From assembly GCA_013399695.1 (NCBI GenBank), contig VXAU01002428.1, positions 2,316,082-2,380,081 on the forward strand: 64,000 nucleotides of DNA. The letters run 5' to 3'. The stretch is from Formicarius rufipectus (lineage: Eukaryota; Chordata; Aves; Passeriformes; Formicariidae). Position numbers and translations under genes: made by a program. The notes below the pieces were generated by a model. That model searched no databases. It saw only the letters and a program-made list of their open reading frames with translations, and had not been told where the DNA came from. Below are positions 10,290 through 24,116 of the stretch, piece by piece. Within the stretch, counting starts at the first letter, position 1. The number at the start of each line of letters is the position of its first letter.

Positions 10290-13200
10290 AGCTGATGAGA
10301 AATATACCGCATTTTAAAAAAACCCAAAGTTTTACAGAAGTAATGACTTGTCAAGAATAGGTGGCATCAGTATTGTGACTTAGCATTAAGAGGAAGATGT
10401 GTAACTTTGCAAATCTGATGACATAATTTCATTCTTATTTTCACAGAGAACACATTTATACATTGAACAACAGATGTTCAGAGTTTGATTCACTGCTTTA
10501 TTCATCTTCGCCTTTGCTAAAACATTGCTTTTGACTGTGTTTGCTGACGTTCTGCCAGTCCCTTCAGGTGGCACAGCCAAGGGCACAAGGAGCTCACACT
10601 GGGACCAGCACCACTGCTATTGCAAGACATCAAGACAACATGAAGGTGCAATTGCTCCAGGGATTTTCTTGGAATCTAACAGGGGACAAACTATAAGACA
10701 ACTTTGCTTTTCTAGCTGAATTTCATTTTCATTTGAAAGTGGTGTGTGTAGCTGACATGTTATAGTTTCTCCAGATAGCTCACCTGATTGTTTTCAAGCC
10801 TTGTGTTTCTGCATGACTTTGATGGAAAAGTTTTGTCCCTCACTTCTGGAAAAAAATCATCTTATCTTTAAGAGTTTTAAGAAGCTCCTTTTCTCTTTTC
10901 CATTCAGCTTTCTAGACATCATCAAGTTATTCACAAATTACGCACCTCCAATTTTAGAGGCATTTCATTCTATGACTCGGGTGGTTTGGGCAGCTCTATT
11001 AAATCACCCTGTTCTTGCAGACTTCACCTCTTTTGCATTATACCTTAGTACTTTGTACAATCTCACCTCGCTAATGGACCATCCCTCAGTATGAGTTTGC
11101 CCCCTTACTAAAAACATCCTCTCATTGGCCTTGGCAGGGACTGATTCACAGGGAATTTATGATTTCCCTTCCAAAGCAAAGCAGATTTTTCTCACTACTC
11201 ACTTGGCATCAAACCAGCTCTTTTCAGGCAGGGGGCTTCCTGAGACTGTCCCTGACATGAGAAGGAAGAATGGCCATGGGTTGCAGTATCCCGGGTAGGT
11301 GACTGAACCTGCTACCCTTCCTGCCTTCTGGGACCTCTGATCCAAAATGAACTGAACCCACAACTCCCCCCAGCATGCAGGAAGTTTTGCTGGTCAGGGT
11401 CACAGTGGGTGTCTGGAATAATTGGGGTTACAGCTGTTGAAAAATCAACAAATGTCAAAGCCAGGAAGAGTGGAGTGATCTGGAAAAGAAATGAGAAGCC
11501 ATTACCTGGTGAGACTGAAGGTGTTGAACAGAAATGAGATGATGGTCAGGATGGTATGTGGGATATGTGAGATGCAGGTGTGGCAGCAGTCCCCAGTTTG
11601 GGGCAACAATGCTTTGCCAGCTCAACAACATGAACCTGTGCCACTCACCTAATTACCCTGTGTTAATTTTCCCCTGCTATAAAATGTTACTGTATGGAAT
11701 GACTAGATCAGTGGAAAAAAAAAAAAAGAAAAGAATGAGAAGACTTTCTAATGTGGTGGTTGCCTGAATTAGAGCAAATGAGTGAGAAAAGAACCTTAGA
11801 GAAGGATGAGGGAGGCCTATCTGCCTCGATGAAAGCTGGCAGGGGGGTAGCAGCAAAACTGGCAAGTACTCTCCCTGGCATCCATACCTTTACCATTTGT
11901 GTTTTAAGAAGTGCAGATATTTTTTAAAGGACATGGAGAGGAGAGGGGAGAGCTTTAGACTCCAGTGAAATACTGTTAAGAACTTTGGCTGTTTAGAAAG
12001 AATGAATTTAGTGTAAAAACAAATAAAATTAACATTTTTTTTTGTTGGCAGACGTTACTGCAGCTTTACTGTAAGACTGCAGAAAAATTGTTCTGAATCA
12101 CTCTGGCTTTATGCTTACTTTTTTATAACTGCAGATGTTTTACAGACTCTTTGGCCATTTCCCCATTCATCTCTATGGACACTGAGAGCTGAACATGTTA
12201 AACATTAACAAGGGTTTGGAGTCCAAATCTGGTTTAGAGACCACAGAGTGAGCTTCCAGAAAATGAGTGTGCAAGCATGAGGAGAGTGAACACAAAATTG
12301 TGCTGAATCACTTCTGACCAAGCTGATCTTGTCGTGTTTGCCTGAAGTTGAGCCCTCGTGTTGGATACATTGCATACTGTGTGGCCTGAATACATACCAT
12401 CTCTCTCCTGGGATCCTCATGTTGCATGGGCAATTTTGGGTGCCTGATGGCTTTGTCTGTGGTGCAAAATGCATGAAGAAACTAGTAATAGAGGTGATCA
12501 AGGGAAGGGAGGGACAAGTGTGCACATGGAGCAGGGGAACAGTTACCTACCCAGTGCAATTGGCTTCTCAGGGAGATGCATGGGAGGACTAGTTAGCTAT
12601 AAAAGTAACATTTCAGAAAAAAGTCTCATGAGGTTTTTACACGCACAGTAAAGGAAAATGGTAGCAACAGAAATGTTGGTGTCAGGAAATGGAGAGATAT
12701 GTACGATGCCACATCACATAATGTATCTTTTCATCAGTATGATCCCCGAGTGACAGCAAAGAGGTTGTTCTACTGGAGAGGGAAATATAATTGGAGGGCC
12801 CCTATCAAAGGGGAGATCTAATGGGAAAAATGATGGTCTAGTAATTCAATACATCACTAACTGAGGCAAACACTAAGAAGAACAGCCAGAAGGTATTATC
12901 TAATAAGAAAAAGAAAGGAAAAATTAACAATAATGCAGACATGGAATATGTAAAAAGCAAAGACATAACCAAATCAGCTGACAAGAAGCACTAAGAGTGA
13001 GACTTGGTTGCTCTGGAAACTAAGGTAAATTTGAAACATGGACCCAGGAACCAAAATGATGCTGAAACTGCCAGAGATGAATGACTGAGCAAAGGCTGCA
13101 TTTCAGATTCATCAGTTGCTTCCCTATCAAAAGCATGATCACCAGACCTGGGAATAAAGCAGAAGGAGTAGGACAGAGCAGCTCAGCCTCCTCACAGGCT

Positions 13201-13932
13201 CAGCAGTCAGTGTGCATTGGACAGCATGGTTGAGGAGAGTGATGGCTGCATGGGACTAATAGCTAATGGCAAGGCTGAAAAGTGAAAGACAGGTCTCTCT
13301 TTGGTAACTGCAAGCATTTCTAAATAAATAAAAACTCTTCATGGAAAATAATGTTGTTGAGGTGTAGGCATTAGTTGTCCTTGATTTATTTTTCCTGCTT
13401 CAGGGTAACAAATAGTCTTCTGGATTTAAATGACAATCCTTTTCCTCTTGCGTCCTGTTTCTGATGGTGGTCAACATCAGCTAAAAGAGAGAGTAAAGCC
13501 TGAGAATCATATCTTCTGCTGAGGAGATGTGACTTCTAAGAAATGGAACCTGGCTACAGAATTTATAATCGACCTACTGGAAAAAAGCACTGCAGCATCA
13601 GAAACTGGCATCAGCAAATAGTTGCAGTCTGTTGCGGATCTTCAGCTGCACAGGTGGAGATGGAGTAGATGGTCTTCCTTCCCTCGTTACTTAAATAGCT
13701 TATTTCCACTGAGGAAGCTGAGTCAGCCTATCCAGAAACATGACAGAGACTGACCACATCAAGCTACTGTTAGCAAAGACAGACTGAAATAAGTGACCTC
13801 AGCCCAAAATCTAAAAGTTTTCTTAGAAGACTGATGGGCTGTATGCAAAATCCTTAATGAAAAAAATGCTAAGGTATGTTCCAACATCCCTGTCCTGTAA
13901 ACAAACAAGCAAAAATATTCCTCCTCCAAAAC
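10290..13932. other. unique sequence, no gene recognised
   Basis: No recognised gene or repeat was seen. Open frames reach about 106 codons (12,205-12,525 minus) and look like chance frames. A minus-strand splice-site pair at 10,784-10,845 is listed separately. Confidence 0.55.
10784..10845 (-). other. weak candidate internal exon (62 nt)
   Basis: On the minus strand a T-rich tract ending TTTTTTTCCAG precedes 62 bases that end in ATCAG followed by GTGAGC, a good donor. One of the three frames is open throughout; the other two have stops. There is no homology I recognise and no partner exon. Splice pairs of this quality occur by chance in a window this long, so this is only a candidate. Confidence 0.12.
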
Positions 13933-14100
13933 CATAGAATCATAGAATGATTTGGGTTGGAAGGGAGCTTAAAGATCACCTAGGTCCAATGCCTCTGCCA
14001 TGCTCAGGAATACCTTCTGCTAGACCAGCTTGCTCAAAGTTCCATCCAACCTAACCTTGAACACCTGCAGGGATGGGCCATCCACAGCTTCTCTGGACAG
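13933..14100 (-). mobile_element. CR1 LINE 3' end fragment
   Basis: The plus strand starts with CATAGAATCATAGAATG followed by GGTTGGAAGGGA-type sequence. That is the reverse complement of the bird CR1 3' terminus with its ATTCTATG tail repeats. The match continues through the conserved block ending near CTCTGGACAG. The copy is about 168 bp, truncated at its 5' end as is typical for CR1, and carries no coding sequence. Similarity looks high, so it is a moderately young copy. Confidence 0.93.
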
Positions 14101-16646
14101 TACTGAGAGATTCTACTCATGACTGCTGAACAAGGTCTTGGCAGACATAAGCAAAAGAGAAACCACTGATTCAGGTCTTAGACCTTGTAAACTTACATTT
14201 CCCTTATACCTGACTATAACTCTCCTAGCCCACCCTTCCAGAACACAATTTCACCTGAGCTATCACACCTGTTAGTTCATGATGCTATATCTTTTTAGAG
14301 GAAAAGGGGGAAGAGGAAACATAAGAAAGGGATAAAAGAGTGCTCATGTGCTTGGAAACCTGTTCCCTCCTCAGTTGTGGCATAGGTAAACTGCTATCTC
14401 TGTGGCCTTGGTCTGACAGCAGCACTGGTAATTCATGTAACATACTTAATTTGTATAATTTATACAAGGTACCTTATATTCTTCCTTGCTTTTTGGTGGG
14501 AAACCTTTTCCTCTTTATAGCTTGGCAAAAAGCTCTACAACTTTTCACCTGAAAAACTGACAAAATTCTGCAAAGCTGATAGAGCCCACTTCATAAGCCT
14601 CAAGACCAAAGAAACAAAAGTCCAGCCTCAGCTTTTCAGTGTCTTGTCTCTTCAGTCAGAACATCTGTTTCTAGGTTGCAAATTGCCCCTTTTAAAATAT
14701 GCAATAGATAGCAGGGAAGGAGTCTGTAGCCATGGCAGGGAACTGCAAGTGAGCAGTTTATTCTTTTATATTTTGTATGCTTGCTTTTCATTAAGCTGAG
14801 CAATACTTTTCTGTTACTGGAATAGCTTCTGTATCACATCTACTTTCATGCAAATACTTACATTTCTAGGTGTAAAATGTCAATGTGTTCTCATAATTTC
14901 TGGAAGAAATCCTTTACTGAGTGTTTTTGATAAGGAGACTATTTCTTTCACTGCGACAGGAGTAGTAAAGAGCAACCCCCTCTACTTTCTTCTTCCTCTG
15001 CCTTCAAAGCCTTTTTCTTTCACCTTTATTAGCTAAAGACCTTCCTTTTCTGAGGGATTATTGAACTAGCTGAAGCCATTAAGTCAGTTCAGCACACAGA
15101 TGAGACTTTTGTAATGGCATCAGTGTTTGAGGAGGCCCAGTAGGTCATTTTGGTACAGCAAAAAAACCAACATTGGTATAGGCAAGTAATTTCCTTTATA
15201 TCCTGCAACAGCTTTCCTGTACTAGTGTGAGAAGTCAGTGTCAGGTAGCTGATACAATTACTGAAGGTTGCTGTGGCCTTCTAAGGCTGTGTTTTCCTCC
15301 TACGTTGTTAAATGACCCCATTTTCTGCAAAAGGGAGAGCCCTCCTTCAGTGAGTGGGAGGCTGGATCTCTTGAGAGAAGATACATCTCCCATCTCTTGT
15401 GCAGTGTTAGGCTCAGTCAGCAGGTCTGGGTGCTGAAGGAAGGGAAGCACATGGTATTCTGTTTCATTGCTGGATTTCAAATGAAAAGCACCACCTGTAA
15501 GCAGGTTTGTATTTCACAGAAAGAAGGTGGTGTGCAATGAGTTGTATGAGCTGGAGATTTCAGTTTGACAGGTAGAGTGGTCACTTCATCTGAAGGAACA
15601 GAGGAATTCTCTAGACTTGGCAACCCAGTGCTAATGGTCCTATATGGCCCATTTTTGGAGTGCAGAAATGACCTGAAGTACAGAATAGTGACTGCAATCA
15701 GATAGCTCCTTCACACCCCCAAGCCAGTCCTGTGTGCTGCTATACTGTTTGCTAACAATTTCAAACCTTTTCTCAGTTTAAGGTTCCCTTTCCCCACTTC
15801 TTTACTTCTGCTCTCAAGTTATATTCCCTTAACACTAACCTGTTACACAATCTCTTGTTCCCTCAAACACATTACTTTAACTACCTGAAAGCATTCAAGG
15901 AAAAGAGAAAGGAGAACCTTAAATTCTTTTCAGTTCCTTTTTAATGTATCTTTACCCAGATTTTACCCATCCTATGAAGTACTCCTGACCATCATTGCTC
16001 CATTTATACTAACTTCCCTTTTGTCATCATTGCCTGGGGCAGCTAGTTAGCTCTGTTTGGCTTCTGCCTTGATAGGGTGCGTGACTGCAGGGTTAACCAA
16101 GCCTGGTAGACCAGACCCTCCCCTCGAACCTCTTCCTTGATAAATAATACCATTAGAGTCAAGTAAGTAAGTCTGTATAGAAGGTCAGCCTGTGAGTTTG
16201 GGGCTATCAAGTCACAGGCAGCTGGGATAACACGAGATTCACTCACTCCCTTTAAAGTGATATCTGTGAGGACAGTGGCAGAAGAACTCCTGGGTCCAGC
16301 TCTCTTGACAAGTTATGTGATCCAGGCTCCAGAAGCAGCTTTTTCACTTATTCAATACTTGTGTAAACTACAAACATTGTGTTTGGAGCAAAACCAGGCA
16401 GGCAGTCCTCTCCTTGCTCGTCTGAATATCCCAACTGCTGGTTGGAAAGTAACATTTCCTTTTGTGCTGCTTTTTTCTGTCTCCATTCGGGATGCTCTAG
16501 AGTACAGGCAGGATCCTTTTTAACATCACAGTGAAGAGGCAGCCGATTTCACATCATTTTTGTATCAGCATAATAACCAGAAAGAGACTATAGTGAGTTC
16601 TAAAGAACCTTAAAAGCATGATTCTTTTTTTAAAAAGTATCTCAGC

Positions 16647-16670
16647 ATCTGATGATGCAGATCATCAGAT
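16647..16670. other. perfect hairpin, 10-bp stem, 4-base loop
   Basis: ATCTGATGAT and ATCATCAGAT are perfect reverse complements around the loop GCAG. It is too short to be a microRNA precursor on its own. It could form a small stem-loop in RNA or bind a dimeric factor. Confidence 0.8.
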
Positions 16671-16685
16671 CTGCGCTCCACTTAG

Positions 16686-17258
16686 CTACATTTTTTCATA
16701 CCTTGATTGCTTCTCCTGCAGTGTGTACCACCCAATTTGGGAAAAAAGGGTGCAGTGGCACAGATAAGGGCTAGGTATGTGCTGCATTTCAGAGGCTTTA
16801 CCATTTTTCTGCCCCAGAATCATACTGTATGTGCAGAGTGGTGTCTTGCTTATAGGGGCCAGTGACGTGCTTATGGTTGTACTTGCAGATAATGGGTCTG
16901 GCCTCGAAGAGATGTTCTTCAAGGCTCCATAGAGGCTGTTGCACTGATGGGTCAGATTACAAGGGTGTCTAATGGGATGGGTGTGCAGGGTCTCTTTGGA
17001 CTTATGTACATGAATGATTTTGAATCCATGCAGAAATGAGGACACACAGCATGAAATGAGGTAAAATAGGAGAAAAGGAGTCAGGGATGTCTGAGATGGT
17101 GTCATGGCATTCATTAAAGCAGAGCAGCTCAGAAAGAAAAAAATGTCCCCAAAACCCTGGCATTTGATAAGTTGGCCCCAACTAGTTTTCATCCATAGAG
17201 ATTTGCTGTCATTTATACCAGTAGGAAGTAGCTGATTTCTTAAATTTCTCATCCTCAA
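16686..17258 (-). other. longest open frame, 190 codons, not recognised
   Basis: The frame is 190 codons from a TTG, or about 188 from an ATG at its third codon. The translation is rich in Ser, Leu and Thr, with a hydrophobic stretch around residues 50-75, and shows no domain I recognise. No promoter, Kozak context, splice structure or poly(A) signal argues for expression. The minus strand here is pyrimidine-rich, which lowers stop frequency, so chance is the leading explanation. A decayed or lineage-specific gene cannot be excluded. Confidence 0.12.
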
Positions 17259-18433
17259 AGACTGCCAAACACATTGAAAAAGTGTGTTGGCAGCTGGAAA
17301 AAGGTTTCCAAAAAGCAGCTGAGCGTTTTCTTCTACATATTCTCATTTTGAAGAGTTCTGTCATAACGACCAGCTTCTATTACCCTCCAGTGCTATTTTG
17401 GAGCTGCTAAGTGCCACTGAGCATGGGCCGGGAGGGGAGAGACAGGGAGGTGAGGACCAAAGGCAAGGGCAGCCATGTCTCCCCAAGGGCCCCCAGAACA
17501 CAACACTCACACATACTGCTGAAACTGCCCTGGGGTCTTCATGTCCTGCCTCACAGTATTGTGTGGTAGAAAGGATGGCAATGAGTCTCAGATGGGTTTA
17601 CATTGTGATGATAGATTTGGATGGTGGGGATGAATTTTTCTCTACATACAGGAAATTTGTTTTATTTTTCCCTTTCCCATCTCAGTTTTCCCTTTCTTCC
17701 TGTGTCCTGCCAGAAGTCTGCAGTGCTGAACTGGCAACATCTCCTGCCTTTCCCCTGCAGTGAATCACCATCTCTCCAACACAACAACAGGTGCTGACTC
17801 CTCTGCCTGGTTGTTTAGGGAAAATGCTGTGCATGGAGACAGAAAACTCATCTCCACCTGGAGAGATGCAAAAGCCCTTATGAAGGGATGATGAAGAGCA
17901 ATGCCTGGGATCTGTGTCTCAGTGCCATCAGGCTCTGTCAGAACCAAGTCAAAGTTACCTTCAAGAGCATGTTGTAAAGCATAACCCCAACTAGCATCTG
18001 TTTGAGGTGATGAATCAGCTTGGCACTTGGATCACAAATGTAGTTATTTCCTTGGGGCCTCAGTCCTTTCTTTCTGTCCTGACTTTGCAACCAGTCCCAC
18101 TCATGGGGTAGGGTGACGTGGTGAGGAGTGGAAATAAAGCTGTTTCTTTCCTTAAGTGTCTTGTGCCAGCTTGGGATAGGGTTTTGGGGCCATGCTAATT
18201 ACAGGCATTCAGAGTCTCACAATTTTAACATCCTTTGTGGATTCCTCTATTTGCATGTACTGATCTAATGTAGCACATCAGAACCTTAGCCAAAAAGCTG
18301 AACTGCGTGGCTCACATCTAAGGTAAATTCAGGATAGGCATGCAAAAGATCTGCATAAATCTACCTTTGAAAATTTGTGCAACTGTCTTTAGAAGCATTT
18401 ACAGGAGCTGAGTGTCTCAAAGTTTGCATGTAA

Positions 18434-18498
18434 TTGGTTTTTGGGTTTGTGGGTTTGTGTTTGTTTTTGTTTTTGGTTTTGGTGGGTTTTTTTTGGGT
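18434..18498. repeat. GTTT/GGGTTT low-complexity tract
   Basis: About 65 bases of T and G only on the plus strand, with units such as GGGTTTGT and TTTTTG. It resembles the tracts at 4.64 and 23.73 kb in composition. Confidence 0.9.
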
Positions 18499-21400
18499 AC
18501 AGATTCTTCTTAGCCTCAGTGCCATAGCAGCACAAGTGATTCCTGGGACTTGTTTTTCCTTGGTGGTCCCCAGAGTACATGAAAAAACCTGTGCATTATT
18601 TTCCCCCAAGCTAGTGGCAGACATTAGAAAATTGAACTTAACATTCCAATATGCCAAGCATAAATATGCCTTGCATATCTTGCACCAAACCTAAATGAAA
18701 GGAAGTTCTGAGAAGGCAGATAGCCATTTTTCAATTATATGTGACAAATGTGCCATTTCTGATAGCCTTGTCAGTAAAAAGCAAGAGCTGGAAATGCCAA
18801 GCTGTTTAGTGAAGCAGGATCAACATTCCTAATACTTCATGGGATCACTAATAGCTTCTGCATCTTTCAAGACAATCAACCTTGATTGTTCCTCTGGACA
18901 CATTCTTCCAAACTTCATCCAACTAATTGCAGTATTTCACAGCTGAAATGTGTAAATAATAACAAGGACTGTAAGACTAGGGACTTGGAAAAGAACCTTC
19001 TGTTACCTTAGTGTTGTCAGATTTTTTTGTGGCAAAGCTGTTTACAAAATATACAGGCTACAAATCAAAAGAATGCGATGTACTCTTATTTTATTCAGGA
19101 AACCTGGCATGGAAAAGATGAAACTATGTTTGTGAACTTTATTATTCAAGGTGATGAGTTAATGTGTGGGTGATGGTAATCTTCTAGAGACAATTTTTTG
19201 CATCTGTGAAAGTAACATATTGAAACATACAGTTTTTCAGAGAACAAAGAGTAATATTCTAATTTCAAAAATTTACAGGTACCTAAACCTGAAAGAAAAG
19301 CAGAGGTTGTCTGTTGCAGACATGCCTTAGAATGCTGTGCACACAGATTTTTCTTCCAGTATTTAACTTCCCTTCACTGATTTAACATTGCAAATAAAAC
19401 CAGATTTTCTGCAAACAGAGTCAGTATTCTCATATAAAAGAACCAGCCCTATAATGAAGTGATCTCTCCAACGAATTAAACAGCAAGAATACTCACTTAA
19501 ATTTTCAAGACATTCTTCTGTTTTCATGTATTTAATGTAAGACAGTTGGGAAGTGAATCAAACTCAGTACCTGGGACCTGGATGGATAGGAACATTTTAA
19601 ACTCATTTTCAAATTACATCAGACAACTTTTGTTTTATTGGGAAGGGTTGAAGTTTTTAAAATCACAGTTGTTCTTTACCCAGTAGCACAATGAATAAAA
19701 AAATTATAAGAACAAAAGAAATAAAAAAATAGTATTTCTGCATCAGTTTTTCCAGCACCTTGAAGCAGTCTCGGTGCTGAAGTTATTTTGGGAGGGTCCA
19801 GGACCCTTCTGGAGTGACCAGTGTCTGTTCCTGAGCTCTGGAGGCCTTCCAACCCAGCCTTGGCTGGGCTTCAGGCTGGCCAGCAGCATCTCTGCTCTTT
19901 GTGTGAAGGTACATATTATCCTCTCAACACCTTTCTTTCCCACCAGCTCTCTAATCTGCAGACAGAAAAGGGAAAAAGGTTTGTTTCACAATGGTGGTTT
20001 TGGAATACAGTTACAAAGACAAATTATGTCTCATCTAGGAGAGACAAGGCACACTTTTGTAGTGTCTAGGTGAAAAAAATAACAGCTATATCCTAATTTA
20101 CCAGTCACAATCTGCACATTGTACTTACACAGATTTGCAAAGGCTCCCAGCAGATTCCTTCTACTGAAAGTTCCTACACCAAACATGTTAAACATCATCT
20201 GACCAGCTTTACATCATCTGACTGAGGTGTTAGAAGCAACGTTGCAGTGTTGCAGTGTGTTTTTTGATAGGTTCATTAAAATAAATCAATCAATAAATAA
20301 AAAAGCCTTGAACAATATCTTTAAGGTTTTGAACAACAAAAATCTTGCCTCTGTGAAGGGTCTTTGCACATGGATTTGCAGTATCTTACAAATAACAAGT
20401 TTCACAGCTTTTCGTAGTACTTTTCCTTTTAGAAAGAGGAGTGAGCAAGCTGTTTGGCAAGCTAGCGAGCAAAGGACAAGCCTGGGGTCCAGGAGTCCTG
20501 GCAATCATTTGTGTCCAGAAACCACCAAACACTAACTATGCTGATCCTATGGAAGCTTGTAAGAGCAATTTCCCCAGTGACATTTTGTCCCTGGAGATAC
20601 AGCATTGCAGGCTGCACTGAGTGAAAGCTGCAGCAAAACTCCTGTTGCAGACAGGTCTTTGCAAAGTTTGCAGGGGAATCTATGTCTCATGAAGACACGG
20701 CCCACTGGCAAACATACACAGAACTCCCCTGGGAACCTACCACTGTTCCAGCCTCCTTGACTTGCCCCTTTTAAGCACTGAGGTGGCCCAGCAGGGTTCT
20801 TCCCTCTTCTCTGGCTCACCAAAATCCATTAGGACCTGGCCTTGGTGTATCGTGTGTCTTGATTAGCTAGTGCAGCAAACATGTCCCCCCAAAATCATTA
20901 GGTTAACCTAAAGAAGTGTGATTTTTCCCAGGAATAAAGTTAATCTTCACTACCTCTTGGAAAATAAATTCATGACAAAAATAGGCATTGCTCCATGTCA
21001 GCTTTATTTATGGCAAGCTGCAATTACTTCATATTCCTCCTTGGTGTCTGAACAGCTAGAATCACTGGCTCTCCTTAACTTACTCCCACAGAAAATGTCA
21101 GCAGGATCTAATTATCTGAATGAAATGCACTTTCACTGATGCCTGCTTTCTTATCTGCATAATAGTTGAGCTAGACGTTCCTATTACTGCAGTTATGAGT
21201 TTGCACATTTCATTATATTCCTGGAAAAGGTGTTCAGGTGTACATACCTCATGTTTGACTAAGTTGAAAGAAATCAAGCCTTAGGTGAAAAGGCTGAGAA
21301 ACATTGTGGTACCGAGTGAAGGATTTATTGCAACTCCTCAGTTGGTTTTATGGATTTCTCCTTCCTCTGAAACATGTAGGGTTCTGGTTCTGGAACTCCT

Positions 21401-23730
21401 TGACCACCCTGCATCCCTGTGAGCTGCCATTTGTCTTACATATTTCTGTGCATATGGCTTAGTGTTCTCCATCTGAAAGAAATGTGGTTTTCTGACTGTG
21501 CTGCAAAGACATGGGGCACAGTGTATGACAAACAAGGTGCACATAGCTCATTTTCCTACCCTTGGGCAGAGTCAGCTCTCTATTGGAAATGTCCAAAAGA
21601 TATGCAGGAATTTTTCTATGTCCTCTGCTAAAGCTAGTGCTGAGCAGCGAGACTGGATGACTGACTGTGGAAAAGGTATCCACAAAGATTTTACAGAAGT
21701 TGCTTAGTCAAAGACAACCAAAAAAACTAAAGAGTGTACAGGAAAGCAAGTGTCAGAATAGTGGTAAGGGGGGATTTCCTTAATGCCTAAAACAATTACA
21801 ACAGGATTAAACAGGCACTTATTTCAGGATAGAAGGATGGCTTGAGCTGGCTTCTGCTTGCTCTGCCTGTCCTGGTCGCGCTTACAGCATTTTTTGCCCT
21901 CTGGCCTGTGCCATGTTCCGAGATGTTAAACTGAGGACAGAAGGACACTATGACCATTTATAACTCCAACCAGAGACCCTCTCCCAACACGCTGCTGCCA
22001 GAGCTCAGGAGCAGCAATAGTAATGAGCTTAGCTATGACCCTTGGACGTGACCCAGACTAGGAATTGGGATGTGAAAGGCTCCTTTCCACCATTTATCTG
22101 ACCCTCTTAGACTTAAGGTTGAATGAGAAGTAGCTCTCCTTTTCCAGTCCTTGGTTAAAGAGTATCCATAACATCTTTCTTGGGGCAGACAGCTCTCTGG
22201 CCCAGGCCAGACAGGAATGACAGTCTCACGCCCCTTCTGTCAGCTGGGTTGTATCATGAATGAGAGAACTGGGCTCGTGTCACCTGCCCCAGTTTTTCAC
22301 TAGTGTCACTTGTCTGTCTTTGTGGATATGTCCTGGCACAGGCTGGAGAACAATTCTTGAGTCTCCCAAACACTCTAGTGTATTTTTAATGCCCTTTGGT
22401 TCATAGATGTATGTAACTGCTGAGGATAAGGGTTTCTGATCTATCTGTATCTCAGCACTAGGCAGAAGTGAAGAATAAAGAAGCTTGCTTAGAGTAAGAA
22501 ATGCTCTGGGGAAAAAAGAAGGTAAACTGAATAGCACTTGGAAAAGAGCAAAATGTATAAATAGCCTGGCAATTCAGGTGTCCATTTTCTCTAAATTAGT
22601 CTGTATCTGACATGAAAACATATCTCATGGTAAGCCAACAAACTGAGGAAAACACCAATCTCGGAGGGCTTAAGTTAGATAGTGGCACTGAAGATCACTA
22701 TCAATTTTAGCATTCATAGCAAATGCACAGAAGATGCTGATTTTGAGTATCGTGGCTTCATTCTGCAGATTCACCTTGAATGGGCTATCAGTAGTGGTAT
22801 AAGCACACGTAAGTGCCTGGAGTCAAAATATGAGACAGTAACTGTATTGTGTAGTGTAGCTGCATGATATTTATTGAGTATTGCTCTAGCATTTCATTCA
22901 GCCAGAGAATTACTAACTGATCCCTTTCTACCTAACATTCCTTTGGATGGAAAAGGATGCTTCAGAAAATCTAACAATTACTGTGGTACTCCAAATATCA
23001 AAGATCAAGGGCTCATGCATTATATCAAGTGATTAAATACTGCAGATGAGAGAGAAAGTTAAATATTAAATTCTCCCCCACTTGATTGCCCATGACCTCC
23101 CTCAGCTGGTGTTACTCTTCAAATAAGCTGCATTTCCCCCCCCAGCACCAACGACACTGTTTTATATCCAATATGAAACTGCTTAACATAATGTACAGTC
23201 CTTGAGCTTTGATACTTGTTCTGAGAAGTACCTGTAGATGCGCTAGTGATTTTGATGAGGTGAGATATGTTGCAGTAAGTTTCTAAGAAGCTTTATTTGT
23301 CAAAGCAATTTTGGTGTGTGGGGGTGTAAGCCAGACAACTGAAATGTAACTACTTGCCATGCACTGTACTCTTCTTATGAACCTAAAATACCTTTTTAAT
23401 TTTTCTTCCAGCTGTAAAAATGTTGAGCAGTATTGTATTGCTCTCCTTTCTCCAACAACTGGGGGAGATTACAAAATTATTTGTTCCAGATAGCAATTAC
23501 TCTGTCATTTTTTAATTCTGAATAAAAACAGAAAATGTTTTAAATGCTCATCTCAGTTTTGCTGAAGTCTAGAAGATGCCAAGAGAAAACCCAGCCCCTG
23601 CAGTGGATGCTACAGGGACCAGCATAGCATTTTTAAGATGGATTTATTTCTAACTTTTTAGCTCTTATCTTTTTAGTAATAAATGTAAGTACTTTAGCCA
23701 CTCTGAGTTTGGTTTGTCATTATCTCTTAG
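18499..23730. other. unique AT-rich sequence, no gene recognised
   Basis: No gene, RNA or interspersed repeat was recognised. Open frames do not exceed about 102 codons. A run of nine Cs near 23,140 and small local duplications near 20,190-20,250 (ACATCATCTGA twice; GTTGCAGT twice) are the only internal structure I saw. Confidence 0.55.
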
Positions 23731-23784
23731 TTTTTTGTTGTTGTTGTTTTGTTTGTTTGTTTGTTTGTTTTGTTTGTTTGTTTT
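23731..23784. repeat. TTG then GTTT microsatellite
   Basis: TTG units pass into GTTT units over about 54 bases, immediately upstream of CpG island B. The Leu/Phe/Cys-rich and Asn/Lys/Gln-rich frames across it are repeat artefacts. Confidence 0.92.
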
Positions 23785-23984
23785 CCCTTTTCCTTTCCCT
23801 CTGGGAAAAGGGAGGAGGGCTGGAGGTTTGACTGGACACCGAGTGAAAACTGCCACAGCCCCTTTGGGAATAAAGTCCAAACAGAAGTGTGTGGAATGCG
23901 GGCTTAGCTCTTTTCCCACTCAGGCACGTCCCGGGCAGGTATTCCCACCTTGGCCGCTGAAGTCCGTGCTCACGAGTAACAAAC

Positions 23985-23994
23985 GCCACGTGGC
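23985..23994. promoter_or_regulatory. E-box palindrome (CACGTG)
   Basis: GCCACGTGGC is a 10-bp palindrome with a central CACGTG, the preferred site of USF, MYC/MAX and CLOCK/BMAL-type bHLH dimers. Its position in CpG island B supports function, but the motif alone is common. Confidence 0.45.
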
Positions 23995-24116
23995 CTCCAG
24001 GGCCAGCTCTCCGTCCAGCATGCGAAAGACCTGCCGACGCTACGGCGGGAGCGCCCGGTCCGGGTGCGTGTCCGTCCGTCCCCGCAGTGGGAGCGGCTGC
24101 GCTGCGATCCCCGCCG

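Larger units (their letters stand above)
14101..18433. other. unique sequence, no gene recognised
   Basis: No recognised gene. The stretch contains the longest open frame in the window (16,686-17,258 minus) and a 10-bp-stem hairpin at 16,647-16,670, both listed separately. The other frames are short and overlap each other. Confidence 0.5.
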
